This document shows, one piece after another, positions 59,501-64,000 of a stretch of DNA of 64,000 nt (positions within the stretch are counted from its first letter, which is position 1; every line of letters begins with the position of its first letter). The translations under genes and the position numbers were made by a program. This stretch comes from Agelas oroides. Its lineage: Eukaryota > Porifera > Demospongiae > Agelasida > Agelasidae. Below the pieces are notes generated by a model, which made no database searches, had not been told where the DNA came from, and saw only the letters and a list, made by a program, of their open reading frames with translations. The stretch lies in the NCBI GenBank assembly GCA_949130485.1, contig OX422202.1:6185793-6249792 (forward strand), written 5' to 3'.

Positions 59501-59824
59501 GCACTCTACGCCCACACACAACTGCGCGCGCCACACTGACTCCCAGTTTATGTATGCCCCCCCTTCTTCAATCTCTGGATCCGCTGTTTGCTATTAAGTG
59601 CTGGTGCGATTTAAACCACATTCCAATTCCACCTTGCTGTTGGACACTCCCTTCCTGTGGATATATAAGCGTATACACTTAACAACACGTGGGTATGGTA
59701 TACCAACATCAAGAGCAGATACACTACATGAGCACAAGCTGTAGATTATGATGTAATTTACAGTATGATGTTTATCATGTGACTTCTTAAATACCTGCAG
59801 GATGAAGGCAAAAAGAAGAAATGA
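44575..59824 (+). CDS. Gene 4: Calx-beta/NIDO membrane protein without SRCR or kinase
   Basis: Thirteen exons, 712 aa: 44575-44794, 46369-46464, 48251-48406, 49087-49278, 49692-49844, 50716-50907, 51506-51645, 51974-52261, 56033-56273, 56822-56965, 57254-57457, 58528-58616, 59801-59824. The frame is open throughout. Start MLLFLLTLLVPCYHVMS is a signal peptide; there is no Ser/Thr/Pro stalk. Order: eight-Cys module, Calx-beta 106-221 and 222-336, NIDO 337-559, directly followed by the third Calx-beta 560-675, then a TM helix (GTVIIFGLIAAAVVYYFMG) and the tail QNK-DEGKKKK. The SRCR exon pair is missing from intron 56274-56821. Intron 8 (52262-56032) is 3.8 kb of repeats. The last two exons are the least certain, but their phases fit. 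It is probably an adhesion protein or decoy rather than a signalling receptor (inference). Confidence 0.87.
45254..45325 (-). tRNA. tRNA-Ile(AAU)-like sequence or tRNA-derived SINE head
   Basis: The reverse strand reads an exact A box (TGGCTTAATGG), an anticodon loop CTAATGT (anticodon AAT) and an exact B box (GGTTCGAACCC), 72 bases in all. The T stem pairs. The acceptor stem has two mismatches and the anticodon stem one. Downstream on the same strand are a T-run and then an A-rich tail near 45210. A SINE or pseudo-tRNA is more likely than a working gene. Confidence 0.5.
46788..46830. mobile_element. 43-bp foldback element, gene 4 intron 2
   Basis: TAGCCTCATTTCCAG at the left and CCTGGGAATGAGGCTA at the right. 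Flanks (GACTCTATT / GATTACATT) match at only six of nine positions, so the insertion is probably old. Confidence 0.6.
47130..47273. mobile_element. 144-bp near-perfect palindrome with 9-bp TSD
   Basis: TAGCCTCGTTCCCAGGCCTC pairs with the right end; the arms meet at GGAAGGCCGGCCTTCC with almost no loop. Flanked by perfect GGGGGAGAA at 47121-47129 and 47274-47282. The small number of arm mismatches suggests a young copy. Confidence 0.88.
47289..47769. mobile_element. Pogo-like MITE, 481 bp, TA target duplication
   Basis: Ends CAGTGGAACCTCC and GGAGGTTCCACTG with TA on both sides (47287-47288, 47770-47771), as in pogo/Tc1-mariner elements. No transposase is visible; the open frame at 47565-47774 runs out through the end and is not a gene. 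It sits seven bases after the TSD of the neighbouring palindrome. Confidence 0.8.
47916..48016. repeat. Tandem repeat CACATACTGTTGCTTGCTT, about 5 copies
   Basis: A 19-base unit repeated head to tail in gene 4 intron 2, about 230 bases before exon 3. Confidence 0.9.
48463..48923. mobile_element. TIR element in gene 4 intron 3, absent from gene 5
   Basis: Ends TTACCGTATATCGGG and CCTGATAAACGGTAA; inner arms share GATTGCGAG/CTCGCAATC. Gene 5 intron 3 has the matching flanks joined (CTAGTAAGTTGAATGATAG at about 62248-62266), which is an empty site. The element is non-coding. Confidence 0.7.
49299..49404. repeat. (GGGA)n repeat, gene 4 intron 4
   Basis: About 25 GGGA units begin just after the exon 4 donor. 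Gene 5 has a shorter, more degenerate GGAGG tract in the same intron (63630-63708). Confidence 0.92.
50129..50431 (+). CDS. Orphan basic/acidic coiled-coil-like open frame in gene 4 intron 5
   Basis: About 100 codons, rich in Arg, Lys and Glu (KDRARAEMEQEQSKRDRAR), ending EPSGDR at a GTAGGA donor-like site. CTCGTCCCCAG occurs near 50199 and again near 50520, possibly marking element ends. It has no match to the receptor family and no recognisable domain. It could be a captured exon or transposon gene remnant. Confidence 0.25.
   Translation: MYVCMYVYIYPSHFNCMGTVSAVSSPDYSPRGTGPTRRRLTCEKDRARAEMEQEQSKRDRARERKWKQRDTASEESKAKEKESDRLRKKRCIQGEPSGDR
51212..51294. repeat. Two-copy tandem repeat, gene 4 intron 6
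   Basis: TGATTGTAAGTCACGATCA...AAGATCTCAGAA is followed by TGATCGTAAGTCATGATCA...AAGATCTTAGAA. A (TTG)n run at about 51401-51426 follows. Confidence 0.7.
52402..53297. repeat. 65-bp satellite with tRNA-like A box, about 13.8 copies
   Basis: The unit begins GTGCTGGTGGCCATAGCTCA and continues GTAGTTGGAGCACTGGCAGC. Each copy contains TAGCTCAGTAG, an exact match to the RNA polymerase III A-box pattern, with tRNA D-arm-like TAGCTCAGTAGTTAGAGC and a possible anticodon stem CTGGC/GTCAG. No good B box is present (GGGTTGTGAG). Late copies carry TTAGAG instead of TTGGAG. It lies in gene 4 intron 8. Confidence 0.93.
53301..54835. other. Gene 4 intron 8, middle part
   Basis: Non-coding. It has an imperfect direct duplication (about 53726-53800 and 53890-54090: TCACATGCTGTGGTTTAGCT ... 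GAGCTAC), whose second copy is split by the foldback element 53931-54046. It also has a 58-base tandem repeat (54242-54370, 2.2 copies, GTACATCATTAAGCCTGGGG). Confidence 0.6.
53931..54046. mobile_element. 116-bp foldback element with 9-bp TSD
   Basis: TAGCCTCATTCCCAG at the left and CTGGGAATGAGGCTA at the right; inner arms CAACTCCCCAGTTTTCAT and ATGAAAACTGGGGGGTTG. Flanks CCTGATGCT (53922-53930) and CCTGTTGCT (54047-54055) match at eight of nine bases. Confidence 0.82.
54836..55845. mobile_element. Large composite foldback element (outer copy)
   Basis: Outer arms begin TAACCTCGTTCCCAGGCC and end GGCCTGGGAATGAGGCTA, continuing through GGCTCCAGTTTTTGATCGCT. An inner arm (ATCTTACCACGTGATCCG) is repeated inverted near 55340. 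ACATGCAAG/CATGCAAGT flank it. A second complete element (55383-55785) is inserted in its right arm. No transposase is visible. Confidence 0.75.
55383..55785. mobile_element. 403-bp foldback element nested in the composite element
   Basis: Arms of about 120 bases start TAGCCTCGTTCCCAGGCC and include CTGACGTCA and CACGTGAC motifs near their inner ends. Flanked by perfect GTTTTTGCA at 55374-55382 and 55786-55794. The open frame at 55481-55795 is not a gene. Confidence 0.85.
57626..58258. repeat. 35-bp minisatellite, about 18 copies, gene 4 intron 11
   Basis: The unit TAGGTTAAAGTTCACATTGT + AGGAGTGAGAAAGAT is repeated almost without change; only the last copy differs (AGGAATGAG). It lies between the third Calx-beta exon and the TM exon. 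Such homogeneity indicates recent expansion. Confidence 0.95.
58855..59156. mobile_element. Dispersed CAGA-type repeat, copy 3, gene 4 last intron
   Basis: Same block order as 30190-30540: ACTGAAACTGTTGTCTCA, GTAGAGTGTATCTAGCAAA, CTGGAGAACTGG, (CAGA)n, GCACATGCGCACAGGGTAAT. Confidence 0.75.
59157..59589. mobile_element. hAT-like MITE with poly-G tract
   Basis: Begins CAGGGGCGGATCCAA with a run of 24 G (59171-59194) and ends CTTCAATCTCTGGATCCGCT. The terminal pattern is shared with the MITE at 12601-12983. No clear target duplication. Confidence 0.55.
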
Positions 59825-60264
59825 AACTCTTTTACCACAGTTTGTGCTAGTCATTAGATCTATTACTAGTCATTAGGGTATCTATTTGTGAGATTTGGAG
59901 TTATGCAGATTGTGCACTATACATTTTTGATACAACAACTGGCTTCTGAAATCCAGCCGTGTTGATGTGAACTAGGGCATCTCAAGATGTGCTAGCTGAC
60001 CACAACGGGCCGGATGTACATATATACTAAAATGTGGAATGGACAATGCGCAAGCACACTGGCTTTGTTAGAAGTCACATGTCATGATCAACCTGCACCT
60101 GGGAAGATGGGAGGGGTTGGGGGGGGGGGGGGGGAGGGGTGCAGAAAGACTACACATGGTCATGGTATATATAGCCTCATTTTCAGGTCCTGCCCACCTT
60201 TCTGCTGTCACTTATTATTGTGACCAGATATGATCCTTATTCAAATCAATTGCAGGCTTGATCC

Positions 60265-60291
60265 TAGCCTCACACCTTGGGTATGAGGCTA
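60265..60291. mobile_element. 27-bp minimal foldback sequence
   Basis: TAGCCTCACACC-TT-GGGTATGAGGCTA forms a single hairpin of the same family. Flanks GCTTGATCC and GCTATGATCC suggest a slightly altered 9-base target duplication. Confidence 0.5.
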
Positions 60292-60523
60292 GCTATGATC
60301 CAAAACTCAAACCCTACATGCATCTAGCTGACAGTCCCCCATCTCTGGATCTGCACACTTTATACAAAGGGAATTTCAGTAGGCTGTGTGTAGCCTGTGA
60401 CATTTGGCCATTAATTCCCCCTGAGCCAAATGCCCAAAACTGCTCCCTTTTCACTCAGGGATCAGACCAGGATCAGTTATTATGATCTCAACCACAAGCT
60501 TCCTATGACCACAGCGTGTGCAC

Positions 60524-60575
60524 TAGCCTCATACCCAGGCCGTTCTTCCTAATTAACGGCCTGGGTACGAGGCTA
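60524..60575. mobile_element. 52-bp foldback element with perfect 9-bp TSD
   Basis: TAGCCTCATACCCAGGCCGT and its complement ACGGCCTGGGTACGAGGCTA surround TCTTCCTAATTA. Flanked by perfect CGTGTGCAC at 60515-60523 and 60576-60584. It lies about 150 bases before the gene 5 start codon. Confidence 0.88.
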
Positions 60576-60730
60576 CGTGTGCACATGATCTTGTCTAAAA
60601 CTGAGAACAAGGCTAATGGGGTACGGGTCTGGGCCGCGGGCGATGATCCATAAGTGCATGACGTCACCGGTTCGTAGACCACGGCCTCAATCCTACAGCA
60701 AATAAGAACTGCGAAAAGATCCACGCGAAG

Positions 60731-63700
60731 ATGTTACTCTTCTTCATCATCCTGCTCATGCCGTGCTACAACGTTATGTCGCAGTCCGACGACAAGTGCA
60801 AATTTGTCAACTTTTCATGCGAAGCGGGACTCAGCAAAACGAGTCGGGAATTCTCACTGGTTGAGATTTGCGATCCCTTGCTAGACCCAGCCAATGCAGG
60901 AAGGTGCAACTTCATACACAGTGAAGGACGGCCTGTCGGATTTAAATGTTAGTCGGCGATGTGCAAACATGCAGATTGCAATCATGTGCAGTGCCTACAC
61001 GGTTTTGAGTTAATTGACGTTGTAGGAAATATAATTTGCTTGAACGCAACACTTGGGGAGGGGATCAGGGTTTGAGAATGAGACTTGGGTCAAAGAAGTG
61101 ACACTGGCCCATATATAGTCTTTCCTTGGTTGCCATACGGAGTTGTATAACCTATTACTGTACACGGACCTATTAACATTCTTGTGTTGCTAGAGTAACT
61201 GGTAATATCCACCTCACAGGCCACACAAACACCACAGAAGGTCACTGCAAACTTTTACAGCTGCATGTGTGTACCATACAGTACAGAATACACATGCAGC
61301 ATGTACAGCTGTGTGCACTGTATACCGAGGGACTGGTGGGAACAAGACTACCACAAGACTGCTGCAGGTCTAAACTTCAGGCTGCTTCTTTCTTTATATT
61401 TCACAGGTCCAAATATCTTTGGTCTAAAAACAGCTCTCCTTTGCATTCCCGAAGATATTCCCCAACATACTGACTACTGTTTCTGTGAAGGATTACCAAC
61501 CATAAGTGAGTTGATTAGAGCTTGTAGCATGGTGCAGTGGGATCAACGTTGCTGACAGTACATTTGCAATATTATTGTGTACACAGGAAATTGATATAAC
61601 TCACAGGAAGTTGTAGATTCTGTTTCATATGCCAGGAGTAGGAGATTAGTTCAAGTATATATACCATGCAGTTGTTACTTGATAATAAGTTATCCTGCAC
61701 ACCAACATATATCTGTAGTCTTAATATGCAGCTCAGAAAAATAGTGGTGTTGCCAACATTCTGCAAATCCTGTAGGAAGTGTAGATTCTGTTTCATATCC
61801 TCATATCCTAACCCTAACCCTCATGTTTTTTTTTCTGTTACCTAAAACGAACTTTGCCAATTATCTGTTGACTATACTCCATGGATAAATACTGGCAAGA
61901 TTTAAACAGATGCACATAATTTTCACCGCTTAAATTATTTGAAACGACTGGCAAATTTTCTGCTATACTCTAAAATAAAGTTGTTTGTAGGTCAGTGTCT
62001 GTCATGTGGGTACCATGTTCCCTTCTTCTTGCAGAGATTGCTGAAGTACCTGACATCAGTTTCAAGGAGAAAGCTTACAATGTTACTGAGGACGATCAAA
62101 CTGTCAGTGTTTGCGCTGTCGCTGGACAACTGGCTGAGGATGTTCTTCCTCTCAAAGTAGTCATCTCGACTGCAAGCGACACTGCGGAGAGTAAGTTGAA
62201 CTTAGGTGTTAGTACAATTGGGATGAGCCTGAGCAAACCCCACACTAGTAAGTTGAATGATAGAGTAAGTTGAACATGAGTTGTCAGTGTAATTTTTATT
62301 GCACAGTGCACTAGGTGCTCTGACCTCGGGCATATGACATCACACTAGCCTTGTTCCCAGACCCCGCCCAGCTTTCCGTCACTTGCAGTACAGAAAAGCG
62401 AGAAGGGGCCTGGTATCTTTTCTCACTTGAGTGCTGTCAGGATAGAAAGGATGGTAGATAGTTGTGTGTATCATGCAGGGGAACGGATGGACCATTGCAT
62501 GCAAATCTTGCTGGGTGTCAAGGCACCTAACATGATCACTGCATGTATGTGAGCTTAGTGACTGTACCAGTGTTTTCACCAGAATTTACAGGCCAAAGGG
62601 CACAAATAATATCTCATGACCATGCCCCTCGTAATTGTCTGTATCAAACAGTTGTTGCATGTGTACCACTGTCAACCCAAAGGCCACAATGTTAGTTTAG
62701 GGGCAGACCCCAAGGACACATTAGAGCCCCCAAAGAGCACAGTGCACTTTGGAAAATAACCCTGGACTGTACCCACCAACAAATGTTTTATCCATACACA
62801 ATTTACCACACTACGCTATAGCTAGAGCTGCAATGGTAGATCGATTTTCCGATCCTGCTTCAAGTAATACGTGTATCAATACATGTTTAAACAGCAATAT
62901 GAATCCAATATCATACGTGGGCTCAGTGTGGCCCTCATGCATGGTGGGTAGTTATACAAAAGACCCCACAACAACAGAAATGTCAAAACTGGGAAGGTAG
63001 GCGCTTAAACTTGTCACACTACAACAATACACACAAAAACACAAGGCCAAGCAGCAAACATAAACCAATAAGATCGGTGGTCTTCAGTCAAAAATTGGTC
63101 AGACCATGGCCTGACCAGACCCCCCCTCCAAGTTCCTACATGCATGCTTAATCTTTGCATCTTAGGGGTTACTGTAACATAATTATATAAAAATGGGGCA
63201 CTGGTCATTGACTTGCAGCAGCAAACACTGTAAACACATGATCAAGAAGGGTGTGGTCTTCAGTCCATGGCCTGTCGGGCCTTCCTCTCAGTTTGTATGC
63301 ACATGCTTACATTATAAATCCTTGCATCTTGGGGTGTAACATGTTGATTTCTTCCACAGGTGGGATTGACTTTATTGGTGTCAACAAAACAGTCTCATTC
63401 ACTCAGAGCTATCAAGAACACTGTGTGGATATTACGATACTGAAGGATGCTTCTGATGAAGTGGAGGAATCCTTCAAGGTGGAACTCACACTTAAATATC
63501 CACCTTTTGACATCCCTCTGGATATCAGCACTGTCACTATTGTTAATACAGGTAGGTTGGCTATGGTCAAGAGTGCAGTGTGAGGGAGGGGCAAATGGAT
63601 GGACAGACAGCCGGATGGATGAATAGATGGATGGATGGAGGGTAGGAGGATGGGAGGAAGGGAGGGAGGGAAGGAGAAAAGTGGAAGGAGGGAGGGAGGG

Positions 63701-64000
63701 AGGGAGGGAATAGGCATAAAAAACAACATTTAGTCTAATCCAGAAACCTGACTTTACGCAAAAGAACTGGTGAGGTTGCTATGGCAAAAGTATGCTATAG
63801 GAGGGACACACATGCACAAAGCAGGGTTAAGCAATCGGTTGTGTCTGTCTGTCAGTCTGTCATTATCTTTCTCCAGACATTGTTGGTGTTGGTTTTGAAC
63901 ATGAGGTGTATGCAGAGGTGGTCCCAGAAGGTGCTGGCAATTTCACCATTTGTGTCATTTCAAATGTGACCCTAAATGGACATCGCACGGCATCAGCTGT
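60731..64000 (+). CDS. Gene 5: fifth paralogue, closest to gene 4, truncated by window end
   Basis: Visible exons: 60731-60947, 61407-61505, 62035-62190, 63360-63551 and 63877 onward, cut at 64000. Start MLLFFIILLMPCYNVMS is a signal peptide, with no stalk. The eight-Cys module (CKFVNFSC, FSLVEIC, PNIFGLK, YCFC) is followed by the first Calx-beta domain and the start of the second. Exon 4 differs from gene 4 by very few residues (VNKTVSFTQSYQEHC against VNKTVSFTQSNQEHC), and the intron DNA before exon 3 (61990-62034) is almost the same as 48205-48250. This indicates a recent duplication. Whether it has SRCR or kinase exons lies beyond the window. Confidence 0.88.

Larger units (their letters stand above)
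58528..59824 (+). other. Gene 4 exons 12-13: TM helix and KKKK C-terminus
   Basis: Exon 58528-58616 encodes GKTSGWGTGTV and a hydrophobic helix ending YYFMGQNK. After a 1.2-kb intron, exon 59801-59824 adds seven residues, DEGKKKK, and TGA. The acceptor (TACCTGCAG) is strong and the phase is 0. The cytoplasmic part is about ten residues, too short for any signalling domain. Lysines at positions -3 and -4 match the dilysine ER-retrieval pattern. Confidence 0.65.
59825..60730. other. Spacer between genes 4 and 5
   Basis: About 0.9 kb with no exon. It holds a G-rich run (60117-60138), half of a TAGCCTCAT foldback element near 60174, and two minimal foldback elements (60265-60291, 60524-60575). 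It must contain the gene 5 promoter and the gene 4 3' end, but I cannot assign specific sites. Confidence 0.5.

Noticed and set aside
61807..61821. CCTAACCCTAACCCT, telomere-like
   Set aside because: Only about two and a half units inside gene 5 intron 2; too short to be a telomere or interstitial array.
1..64000. Prokaryotic origin or a bacterial gene cluster
   Set aside because: Spliced genes with GT-AG introns, animal extracellular domains and eukaryotic transposons rule this out; no bacterial operon or ribosome-binding pattern is seen.

Overview
This is eukaryotic, almost certainly early-branching metazoan DNA. Genes are broken into many short exons with GT-AG introns. The encoded domains (Calx-beta, NIDO, SRCR, transmembrane segment, receptor tyrosine kinase) are animal domains, and the intergenic and intronic DNA is full of MITEs, minisatellites and an R2-like retroelement fragment. 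The mixture of Calx-beta and SRCR ectodomains with a MET/AXL-like kinase points towards a sponge. That assignment is inference; no species marker is visible.

The window holds one tandem family of five paralogous cell-surface receptors. Gene 1 (+, 1406-16128) and gene 3 (-, 42563-33963) are full receptor tyrosine kinases. Each has a signal peptide, Ser/Thr/Pro stalk, eight-cysteine N-terminal module, two Calx-beta domains, a NIDO domain, an SRCR domain, a third Calx-beta domain, a transmembrane helix, a complete tyrosine kinase and a Glu/Lys-rich tail. Both have 22 exons, and all 20 internal exons have identical lengths, so they are an inverted duplicate pair. Gene 2 (+, 21309 to about 33071) has the same ectodomain and membrane helix but no kinase. 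Gene 4 (+, 44575-59824) also lacks the SRCR domain and ends in a tiny lysine tail. Gene 5 (+, from 60731) is closest to gene 4 and runs off the window after the start of its fifth exon.

Layout: 1-1405 upstream repeats; gene 1; 16129-21308 intergenic with a GAGT minisatellite and a broken R2-type retrotransposon; gene 2; 33072-33962 short convergent spacer; gene 3 (reverse); 42564-44574 divergent spacer between genes 3 and 4, largely a foldback element; gene 4; 59825-60730 spacer; gene 5. Exon coordinates were read by hand from splice signals and paralogue comparison. For genes 1, 3 and 4 every exon joins into one open frame to a stop.

Functional picture (inference): the kinase-bearing members could signal from a shared adhesive or recognition ectodomain. 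The kinase-less members could act as decoys, co-receptors or adhesion molecules using the same ligands. Repeats matter here. A 2.4-kb G-rich minisatellite splits the kinase-coding part of gene 1. A family of palindromic elements with TAGCCTCR termini and exact 9-bp target duplications is scattered, sometimes nested, through the cluster.
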